Below are positions 34,403-42,536 of a stretch of DNA of 54,611 bases, piece after piece. The stretch covers positions 1-54,611 of the forward strand of contig CACYQT010000013.1 of the NCBI GenBank assembly GCA_902776645.1, in the 5' to 3' direction. The position numbers and the translations under genes were made by a program. Numbering within the stretch: the first letter of the stretch is position 1; each line of letters opens with the position of its first letter. The DNA comes from an uncultured bacterium (lineage in GTDB: Bacteria; Verrucomicrobiota; Lentisphaeria; Oligosphaerales; Oligosphaeraceae). Under the pieces are notes generated by a model. It was not told the origin of the DNA and made no database searches. It saw only the letters and a program-made list of their open reading frames with translations.

Positions 34403-35014
34403 TTACTGGTCAAAGCATTTGCCAAGTGCTTTTTCGATGGCGGCAAGCTGGTGGTCCAACGAGGCTTCCACGTTTCCTGCATCCGTCTCAATGATGCAGG
34501 AGACGCCTTTGATGCGCGGATCATCCATGAGATTGATGTAGTTGACGCCCGGAAACTTGGAAAGGATTTCGTTGAGGCGTTCCTTGACGGTCGGCAGCAT
34601 TTCCGGGCTGACCTTCAAGACAACCTGCTGCTGGTTGCGGACGACGGCCTGCATGGCCTTCTGGACGACCTGCACCATCAGCTCCTTGTCGCCGATCTCC
34701 GCCACGCATTTCTTCAGCGCCGTCAGGACGATCTCGACAATCTTGTTCTCCATCGAACTGAGATAGTCGATGGACTTTTCGACTTGCTCCAGTTTCTGGA
34801 TGGCGATTTCCTCCTTGCTTTCATCCAAGCCCTTGTCATAGCCAAGCTTGCGTTGTGCTTCGAATTCCTCCCTGGCTTGCTGGCGGATGTCTGCCGCCTC
34901 CTTCTGGGCGGCGGACAGCACGTCCATCGCTTCAGCGATGGACTGCGCTTCGGCGCGTTTCACGAGACGCCCCGTCGTTTCAATCTGTAGATTTCCCTGT
35001 CTGATGATCAGCAT
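34403..35014 (-). CDS. sctL: T3SS stator protein SctL (YscL/FliH family)
   Basis: The 203-residue protein has a helical, charged N-terminal half (AQKEAADIRQQAREEFEAQR, GLDESKEEIAIQKLEQVEK) and a C-terminal domain (KVSPEMLPTVKERLNEIL, GVSCIIETDAGNVEASLDHQL) typical of FliH/YscL/V-type ATPase E subunits. It binds and restrains SctN and links it to the SctQ pods. It lies between sctK and sctN as usual. There is no clear Shine-Dalgarno; translation is probably coupled to sctK, whose stop is only 3 bases upstream. Confidence 0.92.
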   Translation of the reverse strand: MLIIRQGNLQIETTGRLVKRAEAQSIAEAMDVLSAAQKEAADIRQQAREEFEAQRKLGYDKGLDESKEEIAIQKLEQVEKSIDYLSSMENKIVEIVLTALKKCVAEIGDKELMVQVVQKAMQAVVRNQQQVVLKVSPEMLPTVKERLNEILSKFPGVNYINLMDDPRIKGVSCIIETDAGNVEASLDHQLAAIEKALGKCFDQ

Positions 35015-35017
35015 ATA

Positions 35018-35659
35018 TTAAACGCCCAACAAACCACGGTGGTTCAGTTCTTCCAGCAGCTGCTTGTCCGTCTCCGCGTCGGCGGGCCATGCGACTGGTT
35101 CGACATCATCGATTTCAGCGGCTGGAAACCGGAGTTTCCAACGGCGGATGATGCTGGATGGAATGGAAACGAACATCGTCAGCAGCAATCCGAGCCCATG
35201 GCTTCGGATCCTGCTTGGCGACAACGTCTTATCGGTGACAGACGCGCTCAGCGACGACTGCCATTTCTGGAAAGCCCTGGCGTGGCGGAGCACGTCGGGA
35301 TAGCAGTTCGGCAGTTCGTGTTTCAGCGCGTTGAGGATTTCGCCTTTCAGCGTGACGCGTATGATTGGATAATACGCCAACGCGCCAAGCCATTCCGCCA
35401 TGCGACGCGTCTGCTCGATTGGCGCGAGCAGATAGCATCCAAGCAGATGGGCTTGGAAATCAAACATTTCCGGCGGAACTTGCCATTGCTGCTCGGCCCA
35501 TGGCTGGAGCCGGAGCCAAGCCTGCGGACACGGCTTTATGCTGTCCGGGCTGAACGGCTTGAGAAGTTCCGCCACGCGACCGTCGTCCGCAAAATCCAGC
35601 GGGTTGCCGAGAAATTGCAGTTGCTGTCGCGTAAAATCATTGGTGGCTTGCTCTGTCAT
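35018..35659 (-). CDS. sctK: T3SS sorting platform protein SctK (YscK-like)
   Basis: The ~213-residue protein sits between sctJ and sctL and resembles the SctK family (PhoPQ-type YscK/PscK): LQPWAEQQWQVPPEMFDFQ in the N-terminal half and a conserved basic stretch SSIIRRWKLRFPA near the C-terminus. SctK is the adaptor between the sorting pods and the inner ring protein SctD. I choose the ATG at 35659, which overlaps the sctJ stop as TGATG; the frame is open one codon further to a GTG. Family assignment is supported mostly by order and size. Confidence 0.8.
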   Translation of the reverse strand: MTEQATNDFTRQQLQFLGNPLDFADDGRVAELLKPFSPDSIKPCPQAWLRLQPWAEQQWQVPPEMFDFQAHLLGCYLLAPIEQTRRMAEWLGALAYYPIIRVTLKGEILNALKHELPNCYPDVLRHARAFQKWQSSLSASVTDKTLSPSRIRSHGLGLLLTMFVSIPSSIIRRWKLRFPAAEIDDVEPVAWPADAETDKQLLEELNHRGLLGV

Positions 35660-36429
35660 CACTTGGCCGCAGTTTTAGGCGCCTCTTTCTGGCGTTTGCC
35701 GATGATGAGACGCATGATGACGAGAACGAGAACGACGGCCAGCAGGACGGCCAGCGAGGCGTTGGCCGTTACAAGAATGCGCATCATGTCGTCGCTGATC
35801 TTCGGGGAGGATGCCGCAGGCTGTCCCGTGATGGCATCCTTCGGGGCGACGATGACTTTGAAGAGCGTGACGGTGATTTTGTCGTAGTCCACGCCTTCAA
35901 TGGCGTTCATGACGAGATTCTTGATTTCGGGGATGTGGTCTTCCAGATCGCTGTCGCTGCGATGGCGGATGGCGACGGCGGCGGAGGAGGGGAGGGCGTT
36001 CTTCGCGAACGGGTCGTTGTTCGGCAGGACGATGTGGACGCGCGCCGAAATCACGCCGTCGATTTCGGAAATCGTGCGTGAAAGATCCTGCGCGAGGGCG
36101 TCCATGAAACGGATGCGCTCCTCCGTGGGGGACGAGACCATGCCTGTCTTCTTGAAGACGTCGCCGACGCCATGGTAGATCTGCTGCGGCAGGCCATGCT
36201 GCTGGCAGAGTTCCACGGCCTTCGCGAAATCGCGCTGTTTGACCATGAGCTTCCATGTGTTTTCCTCGCCGGCGTTCTTCTGGCAGGAAAGATGGTTGTC
36301 CTGCAGGAGGGCCATGATGGGATTGGCCTGCTGCTCGTCCAGAGCGTTGAACAGGACAACCATTTCGTCACAGCCGCAAAGCAGCAGGATGAAGGTCAGG
36401 ATCGACAACGATTTCGCAAAAAGTTTCAT
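35659..36429 (-). CDS. sctJ: T3SS inner membrane ring lipoprotein SctJ
   Basis: The 256-residue protein has a lipoprotein signal (FILLLCGC, Cys ~19). The YscJ/FliF ring-building domain follows: VVLFNALDEQQANPIMALL, then GVISARVHIVLPNNDPFA and SSAAVAIRHRSDSD. The C-terminus has a membrane helix (LVTANASLAVLLAVVLVLVIM) and a basic tail. Both ring-building motifs and the lipobox make this unambiguous. It overlaps the sctK start by one base. It forms a 24-subunit ring with SctD. Confidence 0.97.
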   Translation of the reverse strand: MKLFAKSLSILTFILLLCGCDEMVVLFNALDEQQANPIMALLQDNHLSCQKNAGEENTWKLMVKQRDFAKAVELCQQHGLPQQIYHGVGDVFKKTGMVSSPTEERIRFMDALAQDLSRTISEIDGVISARVHIVLPNNDPFAKNALPSSAAVAIRHRSDSDLEDHIPEIKNLVMNAIEGVDYDKITVTLFKVIVAPKDAITGQPAASSPKISDDMMRILVTANASLAVLLAVVLVLVIMRLIIGKRQKEAPKTAAK

Positions 36430-36450
36430 GATAGGAGACTGGCTGGGAGA

Positions 36451-36867
36451 TTACTGGTTTTTGAACAATGTCTGGATGGCTTGGCTGCCGCGGTCGATGA
36501 CTTTGGCGACCAGTTCCTGCTGTATGGACAGGTTGGCGACCTGGTACTGTAGTTCCATCAGATCGGTCACAGACAGCGTACGTGTCTTGCTGACATCGAT
36601 CAGTTCGTGGAGCTTGCCGTACGTCTCGAACTGGCGCGCTTCAGCCGCATGGAACGCCTCGCCGATGCGGTCCGCGAACGGCACGCGCGTGGGCTGCGGT
36701 TCCTGCACGATCTGGTTTTCCGGACGGATGTCCGCCGTCGCCATGATTTCGTTGAATTTCTCAACGGCCGCGGCGTCTGGCGGCTTGACGACTTCGACGG
36801 TTTCCGCCGCCTGCGTCGCCGAGGCCTTCATGGCCGCTTGAATTGCTTCTACGATGAAATCGCTCAT
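36451..36867 (-). CDS. sctI: T3SS inner rod protein SctI
   Basis: The 138-residue protein has an extended N-terminal half (VVKPPDAAAVEKFNEIM, PTRVPFADRI) and a helical C-terminus with the family pattern LSVTDLMELQYQVANLSIQQELVAK and GSQAIQTLFKNQ. SctI forms the short inner rod or adaptor at the base of the needle and takes part in substrate switching. It follows the sctG-linked palindromic repeats and precedes sctJ by 21 bases, the normal order F-G-(H)-I-J. The length is close to that of YscI/PrgJ relatives, slightly longer. Confidence 0.87.
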   Translation of the reverse strand: MSDFIVEAIQAAMKASATQAAETVEVVKPPDAAAVEKFNEIMATADIRPENQIVQEPQPTRVPFADRIGEAFHAAEARQFETYGKLHELIDVSKTRTLSVTDLMELQYQVANLSIQQELVAKVIDRGSQAIQTLFKNQ

Positions 36868-36896
36868 GAGAGATTCCGTTAATGGTTAAGTTCTTC

Positions 36897-36988
36897 CGAC
36901 GGCGAGACGCCGCCGACATATCAGCGTATTCGACGGCGGGACGCCGCCGACATATCAGCGTATTCGACGGCGAGACGCCGCCGACACA
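36897..36988. repeat. Three tandem copies (34-bp period) of the palindromic intergenic repeat
   Basis: Units start at 36897, 36931 and 36965 (CGACGGCG(A/G)GACGCCGCCGAC then ATATCAGCGTATT). They lie between the sctG stop and the sctI start inside the operon and could form mRNA hairpins that alter expression of the downstream genes or protect the upstream part of the transcript. Confidence 0.85.
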
Positions 36989-36990
36989 CC

Positions 36991-37359
36991 TTAAAAGTTT
37001 TCCAGCATGCCCTTCGCCAAATCGGCGGCGTTGTCGTCGCCGTTCTGCAGTTCCCAGAGGACGGGGCGGGCTTCTTCGCCGCGTTTCAGCTGGATCAGGG
37101 CCATGCAACGAAACGCCTTCAGCATCCGGCTGTCCGGATGCCGAGGCAATGCTTCGTTATCCAGAAATTCCAGGGCGATCTTGCCTTGGAACTGCGAGAG
37201 GCACAGAATCACTTTTGCGACGTCCAGAGACTCATGTCCGTAACGATACTGCTCCAAGGCCATCAGGATCTTCATCGCGCTTTTGAAGCGATTCTGACCG
37301 ATGGCCATGAGGCCCGTTTCCAGCAACAGCTGTGCTTCTTCCGTGGATAAGTCGAACAT
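36991..37359 (-). CDS. sctG: T3SS needle chaperone-like TPR protein SctG (YscG family)
   Basis: The ~122-residue helical protein has TPR-like repeats (LLLETGLMAIGQNRFKSAMK, CMALIQLKRGEEARPVLWEL). It occupies the position right after the needle gene, like YscG and chlamydial CdsG. YscG and YscE together sequester the needle monomer before export. I choose the ATG at 37359; the frame is open two codons further to a TTG. It starts 6 bases after the sctF stop codon. The C-terminus abuts the palindromic repeat. The alternative is another small TPR chaperone. Confidence 0.82.
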   Translation of the reverse strand: MFDLSTEEAQLLLETGLMAIGQNRFKSAMKILMALEQYRYGHESLDVAKVILCLSQFQGKIALEFLDNEALPRHPDSRMLKAFRCMALIQLKRGEEARPVLWELQNGDDNAADLAKGMLENF

Positions 37360-37365
37360 GATCAA

Positions 37366-37689
37366 TTAGCGCAAGTTGGAGACGATGCTCTTCAGGGCGT
37401 CGGACATGTTCTTCTGCATGTTGGTGGACGTGGTCAGAGCCAAGTTCCATGCCTGCAGGTCGTACTGGAGCTGCTGGAGGTTGGCCTGGACGTCGGGGTT
37501 CTCGATGTAGTTTTCGAGGGATTCTTCAACGCGGTGTTCCGTGTTCTGGGCGGCGATGATCAGCGCGAGATAAACGTCGTCGAGATGGAGGACCTTGTTG
37601 TAGGTGCCGCTGAAGTACGGGTTGTGGTTGGCGGGGCTGTCTTGCAGTCTTCCTTCAAGATACGTAGCTAGGTTCGTGGTAACGGCCAT
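37366..37689 (-). CDS. sctF: T3SS needle subunit SctF
   Basis: The 107-residue product (starting MAVTTNLATYL) is preceded by AAAGGAGTC, a strong ribosome binding site 7 bases before the ATG at 37689; the frame continues upstream to 37731 but without a ribosome site. The C-terminus LTTSTNMQKNMSDALKSIVSNLR resembles the helix that lines the needle channel in YscF/PrgI/CdsF proteins (NxxxKxxxDxLKxI pattern). At 107 residues it is longer than YscF (87) or PrgI (80). The order E-F-G supports the call. It is the first gene of the F-to-S operon, downstream of the TTAA element. Confidence 0.85.
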   Translation of the reverse strand: MAVTTNLATYLEGRLQDSPANHNPYFSGTYNKVLHLDDVYLALIIAAQNTEHRVEESLENYIENPDVQANLQQLQYDLQAWNLALTTSTNMQKNMSDALKSIVSNLR

Positions 37690-37860
37690 TGTTGTGACTC
37701 CTTTTGGGGTTGGTTTCCGTGCAAATCGCACACTAAAAAAACAAACTACTTAATTTACAAAAACAATTCAAACTTTTTGACGAACAAAACGTTTTTTTCT
37801 GCCTTTTAGCCTCCTTTTTTCCTTCTTCATCCGTTGAGAATGAATGTCATTATTCTCTTC

Positions 37861-37892
37861 CTTAAGATAAACTTAAAACATACTTAAAAATA
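37861..37892 (-). promoter_or_regulatory. Triple TTAA element (11-bp period) upstream of sctF
   Basis: On the plus strand CTTAA occurs at 37861, 37872 and 37883, exactly 11 bp apart, the last inside CTTAAAAATA. The same arrangement lies upstream of the operon that starts at 49446 (49641, 49652, 49663). The position is ~170 bases before the sctF start codon, in an AT-rich 270-bp gap with no gene. No good -35/-10 pair is evident downstream, which would fit a promoter that needs an activator. A shared T3SS regulator binding site is inferred. Confidence 0.55.
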
Positions 37893-37935
37893 TTGATTTT
37901 TCAAATAAATAGCTTCTTTTTTATTGAACGTCGCC

Positions 37936-37957
37936 CAACGGCGGGACGCCGGCGGGA
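37936..37957. repeat. Single palindromic intergenic repeat unit
   Basis: CAACGGCGGGACGCCGGCGGGAC lies 5 bases downstream of the YscE-like gene. It separates the D-E block from the sctF promoter region and may act as a transcript end; no T-run follows on the minus strand. Confidence 0.65.
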
Positions 37958-37961
37958 CCTC

Positions 37962-38192
37962 CTATTTTTTCATGGATGTCAGCTTGATGATTTTCCGCGC
38001 GGTATCGACGGCGTCCAGCAAGGCCTGCGCTTTCGCGTAATCCTTCTGCTCCATGCCTTCGTCGACGGCCGCCTGGGCGCGCTTTTTCAGCAGCAGCAGC
38101 GTACGGTCGTACTTCTTGGCATAAGCCTCGGCGTTGTCGCCCGCCAGATTGTGCTCCATGTCCAGGAGCTTCAGTTCCGCTTTCTTTTCCAT
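37962..38192 (-). CDS. YscE-like needle cochaperone (small helical protein)
   Basis: The 76-residue protein is a helical hairpin (ELKLLDMEHNLAG, YDRTLLLLKKRAQAAVDEG, DYAKAQALLDAVDTARKII). Size and place between sctD and sctF match YscE and chlamydial CdsE, the cochaperones of the needle subunit together with YscG. Sequence identity cannot be judged by eye. I leave the symbol blank because SctE is used for a translocator in the unified nomenclature. It starts 7 bases after the sctD stop. Confidence 0.72.
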   Translation of the reverse strand: MEKKAELKLLDMEHNLAGDNAEAYAKKYDRTLLLLKKRAQAAVDEGMEQKDYAKAQALLDAVDTARKIIKLTSMKK

Positions 38193-38199
38193 ATTGCTT

Positions 38200-39606
38200 T
38201 TATGGCCGCCATGTCAGTTTTTCTTCGTTTCTGCTCAGCGAGACCTCCGTCAGGGAGATCTCGTCGATCGTATAGCCGCCAACTTGGCTTCCCGGGCCAA
38301 GCCGCTGTCCGTCCGCCAGAATGACGCACGGATAGGGATGCACGACGATTCCCGTGATGGGCAGCTGACGCGCTTTCGGCTCAATCGGTTCTTCGCCTTC
38401 GATGGCCGTCTTCGAGTCCTTCCATTTGACCAAATTGCTCAATTTGGCGTTTTCAGGGAAGTATTTGACCGCCTCCTCCACCAGTTTGACAAATGTCTGG
38501 CTGCTTTCCTTCGGCGCGTAGCCGACGAACTGCAGTTCGCCCGGCAGGATTTCGACGCGGACATCCTGAAAACCAGTCTTGGCGAGGGCCTCGCGGAGCT
38601 TCGCGGCCATCACATCCGCATAGACGACATCGCTTTCGACCGACGCGAGACGCGGGACATCGTGGCGGATGTTGTCGACGATCGTGTTCCATTCCTCTTC
38701 GCTGTTGGTCATGCCCATGAGCCTGGCCACGCGGTCTTTGAGGCTGACGAGCTGGAGACGGCCTTCCGTCAGTCCCCAGACAAGCTCCTTGACGGAGCGC
38801 GCGAGCGTTTCGTCGTCCGTCATTTCGCAAATGACCTGCGGGCAGTCGTATTTGACAATCTGCTCGATAAGCGTGCGTTGCGACGTTTTCGGGACGTTTC
38901 CGGAAATGCGTTTGATGCTGCCGTCCTCTTCTTCCTCGATGGTCAAGCCAAGGGTTTCAGCCCTTTCGCGAAGCCTTTCAAGACGCGTCTTGTGGGCGTT
39001 TTCCGCGATATCCTTCGCCTCTTCCTTTTCCTTCGGCGCGGCGATTTTCCAGACATACCGTCCCGTGAACCACATGCCGGCGGCACAGATGAGAATCAGC
39101 AGCAACCATGAAATAATGGCGAAGCCACGGCTGCGTTTGGCGCGCTGCTTGCTTTGCAGTTCATCCAGTTTCTCCACCTGTTCGCGGGAGAGGGGCGCCT
39201 CCTCCGTTTGTTCGGGACTTTGCTCCTGCGGTTTCTCTTCTTCTTTAGCTTCAGGCTTTTCCGCAAGAAGGACATCCAACGGAATCCAGCGGAGAGGAGG
39301 CCATGGCTTGTCGGCGTCGCCGATTGCGCAGCGGGTGGAGCCGATGGTCAGAATCGTATAGTCCGGCAGGGTGGTCTTTTCGCCGACGGGCAGTGCCGCG
39401 TCGCCGGCGAAGATGCGTTCCGCGGCGGCCGTCACGAAGACGTCGTCGCCTTCCAAAACGACTTCGAGAGCCTGTGCGGGCGCCATGGCGTCCACGATTG
39501 CGATGTCGCAGGAGTCGTCCGTGCCCATGCGCAAGACGATGCCCGCGTCGAGCTCGAGCTCGGCGCCTTCCTGCGGACCAGTCAGTATTTTAAGGAGTTT
39601 CGGCAT
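38200..39606 (-). CDS. sctD: T3SS inner membrane ring protein SctD with FHA-like domain
   Basis: The 468-residue protein has a cytoplasmic FHA-like fold at ~1-105 (LLKILTGPQEGAELELDAG, VLRMGTDDSCDIAIVDA, LPDYTILTIGSTR). A charged linker (EEEKPQEQSPEQTEEAP) is followed by one membrane span at ~165-185 (FAIISWLLLILICAAGMW). The periplasmic half has ring-building motifs (GNVPKTSQRTLIEQIV, DVRVEILPGELQFVGYAP). FHA domains in chlamydial CdsD bind phospho-peptides and CdsD is phosphorylated by PknD. Here it is 30 kb from the membrane Ser/Thr kinase at 7674, so a similar link is a hypothesis. Position V-D-E-F matches Ysc and chlamydial order. Confidence 0.92.
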   Translation of the reverse strand: MPKLLKILTGPQEGAELELDAGIVLRMGTDDSCDIAIVDAMAPAQALEVVLEGDDVFVTAAAERIFAGDAALPVGEKTTLPDYTILTIGSTRCAIGDADKPWPPLRWIPLDVLLAEKPEAKEEEKPQEQSPEQTEEAPLSREQVEKLDELQSKQRAKRSRGFAIISWLLLILICAAGMWFTGRYVWKIAAPKEKEEAKDIAENAHKTRLERLRERAETLGLTIEEEEDGSIKRISGNVPKTSQRTLIEQIVKYDCPQVICEMTDDETLARSVKELVWGLTEGRLQLVSLKDRVARLMGMTNSEEEWNTIVDNIRHDVPRLASVESDVVYADVMAAKLREALAKTGFQDVRVEILPGELQFVGYAPKESSQTFVKLVEEAVKYFPENAKLSNLVKWKDSKTAIEGEEPIEPKARQLPITGIVVHPYPCVILADGQRLGPGSQVGGYTIDEISLTEVSLSRNEEKLTWRP

Positions 39607-39615
39607 AGTTTCAGC

Positions 39616-41718
39616 TTACGATATTCTTCCAAGCGGCTGTATGTTGATTTCCTTCGAGAGCTCCTGGTAGGAGAGCACAGGCAGTTCAGCATACTCCGAT
39701 TCGATGATTTTGCGGAGATAACGGCGGATATCGACGGATACGAGCATGACGGGCTTCAGCTTCAGTTTCCGCATGTCGCCGACGGTGTTCTTGATGGATT
39801 CCATGAGCTTGCGGACCTGCGACGGATCCAGCGCGAGATAGCTGCCGCCGGACGTCTGGCGGATGGCCTTGCGGATTTTCTCCTCCAAGGCGGGATCAAG
39901 CAGATAGGCGGCCAGCAGATTCTGCCCGCCGGAGTACTTGTAGCTGATGTAGCGGGAGAGCGAGCTGCGGACGTATTCCACGAGCAGGACGGTGTCCTTT
40001 TCCTTCTGGCCCCATTCGATGAGACATTGCATGATGCATTTCAGGTCGCGGACGGAAATGCCTTCGGACACAAGGCGTTGCAGCACGTCCGTCAGCTTCT
40101 GCAACGGCAGGACGCGCATGACTTCGCGGACGATTTCCGGACAGGTCTTCTCCAGATGGTCCAGCAGGAGCTTCGTCTCCTGCAGGCTGATGAATTCGCC
40201 GGCGTATTTCCGCAGGACATGCGAAAGATGATAGGTGAGGACGCGGTCGATTTTCATGAAACCGACGCCGGCCTGCTCCAAGGCGGCTGTCTTGTCTTCG
40301 TCCGTCCAGATCGTGTCGAAACCAGGCAGGAAGGGCTTGTCCTTTTCGCATGGGACGCCCATGACTTCAAGATTTTCGGCCTGTTCCGTCACGAACACTT
40401 TGCCAAGGCGGAGCTGCCCTTCGGAGACGGGAACTTCATGGACCATGATGCGATAGCGGCCGTCGGAAAGGTTTTCATTCAACCGTAGGTTGATGCCGGG
40501 GAACGGGACGCCCAGATCATGGTAGAGGGCGCGGCGGACAGACATGATCTCTTCATTCAACTCGTTGTAGGTCAACGCTTGGCGCACATTCGCGTCGATA
40601 TCGACCATCAACGGGACGACAAGCGAGAAGTCGTCGCCTTCCTTCTGCGGCTGTTTCGGTTTCGGCCGTTCCGTATCGACGGACGAGACGGAGGCCTTCG
40701 TCTGGAGCGGATCCTCCTGGGCCTGTTCGGCGGCGGCGGCCTTGCGTTTTTGCATGATCATCAGACTGTAGGCGACGAGCGCGACCAATGCGGCCAGGCA
40801 GAAGAACTGCACTTTCGGGAAGCCCGGAATCAAGCCGATGAAGACGAGCATGACCGCGCCGAGCATGATGGATTTCGGCTGCGCGAAGAACTGGTTGATG
40901 ATGTCGACGCCCAGCGGCTTGGAGTCTTCCGCGCCGACGCGCGTGACGATGACACCGGACGTGATGGAGACGAGCAGCGCGGGAATCTGGGAGACGAGGC
41001 CGTCGCCGACGGTCAGGATGGCGTATGTCTGGATGGCTTTTCCGGCGGGCATGCCGCGCATCAGCATGCCGATGCAGAAACCGCCGATGATGTTGATGGC
41101 GGTGATGATGAGACCCGCGATGGAGTCGCCTTTGACGAACTTCATGGCACCGTCCATGGCGCCGAACAGCTGGCTTTCGGCGGAGAGTTCGGCACGGCGC
41201 TGGCGGGCCTGGTCGATGTCGATGGCGCCTGCGCGCATATCGGCGTCGATACTCATCTGCTTACCGGGCATGGCGTCCAATGTGAATCGCGCGGCGACTT
41301 CGGAGACACGCTCCGAACCTTTTGCGATGACGACGAACTGCACGATCGTGATAATAAGGAAGATGACGGCGCCGACGACGAAGTTGCCGCCGACAACGAA
41401 GTTACCGAACACGTAGATGATTTCGCCGGCGTTGGCCTTCAGGAGGATGAGTCGCGTCGTCGTCACGTTCAGGGCCAGTCGGAACAATGTGGTGAACAAC
41501 AGCATGCTGGGGAACGTGGAGAAGGCGAGGGCCCGCGGCAGATAGAGGGAGAGCATCAGCATGACGGTGGAGATGCCGATGTTGATGGCGATCAGCAGGT
41601 CGACGACCGGCGTCGGCAGCGGGATGATGAGCAAGCCGACGATGGCGACGACAAGCGCCGCGAGGACGATGTCGCCGAATCGGCTGATGTTGGATGATAT
41701 GTTGGTGATACTAGACAT
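39616..41718 (-). CDS. sctV: T3SS export gate protein SctV (FlhA family)
   Basis: The 700-residue protein has the eight-helix N-terminal half with TRLILLKANAGEIIYVFGNF and GSERVSEVAARFTLDAMPGKQMSIDADMRAG (FHIPEP-like motif), GMLMRGMPAGKAIQTYAIL and VTRVGAEDS. The C-terminal cytosolic domain (~360-700) forms a nonameric ring (FPGINLRLNENLSDGRYRI, LSHVLRKYAGEFISLQET, LKCIMQCLIEWGQ). It is complete and of normal length. The sctY stop overlaps its start by 8 bases. It is central to export and binds chaperone-substrate complexes. Confidence 0.98.
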   Translation of the reverse strand: MSSITNISSNISRFGDIVLAALVVAIVGLLIIPLPTPVVDLLIAINIGISTVMLMLSLYLPRALAFSTFPSMLLFTTLFRLALNVTTTRLILLKANAGEIIYVFGNFVVGGNFVVGAVIFLIITIVQFVVIAKGSERVSEVAARFTLDAMPGKQMSIDADMRAGAIDIDQARQRRAELSAESQLFGAMDGAMKFVKGDSIAGLIITAINIIGGFCIGMLMRGMPAGKAIQTYAILTVGDGLVSQIPALLVSITSGVIVTRVGAEDSKPLGVDIINQFFAQPKSIMLGAVMLVFIGLIPGFPKVQFFCLAALVALVAYSLMIMQKRKAAAAEQAQEDPLQTKASVSSVDTERPKPKQPQKEGDDFSLVVPLMVDIDANVRQALTYNELNEEIMSVRRALYHDLGVPFPGINLRLNENLSDGRYRIMVHEVPVSEGQLRLGKVFVTEQAENLEVMGVPCEKDKPFLPGFDTIWTDEDKTAALEQAGVGFMKIDRVLTYHLSHVLRKYAGEFISLQETKLLLDHLEKTCPEIVREVMRVLPLQKLTDVLQRLVSEGISVRDLKCIMQCLIEWGQKEKDTVLLVEYVRSSLSRYISYKYSGGQNLLAAYLLDPALEEKIRKAIRQTSGGSYLALDPSQVRKLMESIKNTVGDMRKLKLKPVMLVSVDIRRYLRKIIESEYAELPVLSYQELSKEINIQPLGRIS

Positions 41719-42034
41719 GTTTCTGTGTTAGATATTTCTGCCAACGGGCTTTGGCTTCGGCCTGCCTTCCTTGGGCGATGAGCGCCTGCCCTTCGAGAAG
41801 GGCGACGGGACGCGCCATGTCCGGCGGAAAACTGGCGGCTTTCAGAACCTCCAAAGCCTGCTGGGGTTCAGCGTTTTGCAGATGAATGCTGGCGAGAATG
41901 GCGGCCGCGACGGGATTGTCGGGCTCCTGTTCATGGATTTCCTCGCACAAGGCCTCGGCCTTGGCGGTCTGTCCATGCTGCAGGAATAGCCATGACAGCA
42001 TCAGCAGGACTTGTTTGTCATCTGGATTCATCAT
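41711..42034 (-). CDS. sctY: YscY-like TPR chaperone SctY
   Basis: The 107-residue protein has two to three TPR repeats (DDKQVLLMLSWLFLQHGQT, NPVAAAILASIHLQNAEPQ, GQALIAQGRQAEAKARWQK). It lies between the sctX candidate and sctV, the position of YscY. In Yersinia, YscY binds YscX and SctV and is needed for secretion. The start overlaps the sctX stop (TGATG). Assignment rests on gene order, size and TPR content. A different TPR chaperone is the alternative. Confidence 0.78.
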   Translation of the reverse strand: MMNPDDKQVLLMLSWLFLQHGQTAKAEALCEEIHEQEPDNPVAAAILASIHLQNAEPQQALEVLKAASFPPDMARPVALLEGQALIAQGRQAEAKARWQKYLTQKHV

Positions 42035-42414
42035 CAGTTATCAATGATCATGGCGCGATACCAATCGAGCAACTGCTTGTCTTCCAGCAGCTGCTGGAGG
42101 ACTTGCGCGGCTTTCGACGGGTGGTCGCCATGCTGTTGTTTCAGATTTTCGAATGTCTTGCGGAGGGCTTGCTGGAACTCCTGCGCGGAGCGCAGGGCCG
42201 GATTCTGGCAGGCGGTCTCCATGAAATGGAGCAGTTCCGCTTCAACGGTGTTGAAGTTGAAGACCTGCTTGATCTGCTCCGTCACGGCCGTGCCTGACGG
42301 AAGCAGCGGCGCGGTTTCATTCTGGCGCATGGACGCCATTTGCGGCGTTTCGTCGAGCTCCGTCGTCTTGACGTTCGTGTTGAAGCTGATAGAGTTGGTG
42401 ACTCTGTTTTCCAT
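42034..42414 (-). CDS. sctX: YscX-like protein SctX
   Basis: I place the start at 42414 (MENRVTNS), giving 126 residues, near YscX (122). The frame continues to 42507, but those 31 codons (DGVRAV, NDGV repeats) are encoded by the palindromic intergenic repeats. The C-terminal half (EFQQALRKTFENLKQQHGD, QQLLEDKQLLDWYRAMI) resembles the YscX C-terminus in pattern. The N-terminus is polar, as expected for a secreted protein. It is followed by YscY and SctV in the yopN-sycN-yscX-yscY-yscV order. YscX is described mainly in the Ysc family, so this needs a structure or HMM check. Confidence 0.65.
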   Translation of the reverse strand: MENRVTNSISFNTNVKTTELDETPQMASMRQNETAPLLPSGTAVTEQIKQVFNFNTVEAELLHFMETACQNPALRSAQEFQQALRKTFENLKQQHGDHPSKAAQVLQQLLEDKQLLDWYRAMIIDN

Positions 42415-42422
42415 ATTCCATT

Positions 42423-42532
42423 CAACGGCGCGGACGCCGTCGTTACCTTCAACGGCGGTGACGCCGTCGTTACCTCCAACGGCGCGAACGCCGTCGCTAC
42501 ATTCCATTCAACGGCGCGGACGCCGTCGTTAC
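42423..42532. repeat. Four palindromic repeat units between the SycN-like gene and sctX
   Basis: Four units of (A)ACGGCG-N3-ACGCCGTCG(T/C)TAC begin at 42423, 42449, 42477 and 42509. They lie just after the stop of the SycN-like gene at 42537 and run up to the probable sctX start at 42414. The frame through them stays open and gives a false N-terminal extension for sctX. Confidence 0.85.
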
Positions 42533-42536
42533 TTTG

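Noticed and set aside
40519..41697. 392-codon plus-strand ORF opposite sctV
   Set aside because: Asp/Gly/His-rich mirror frame of a clear FlhA-family gene.
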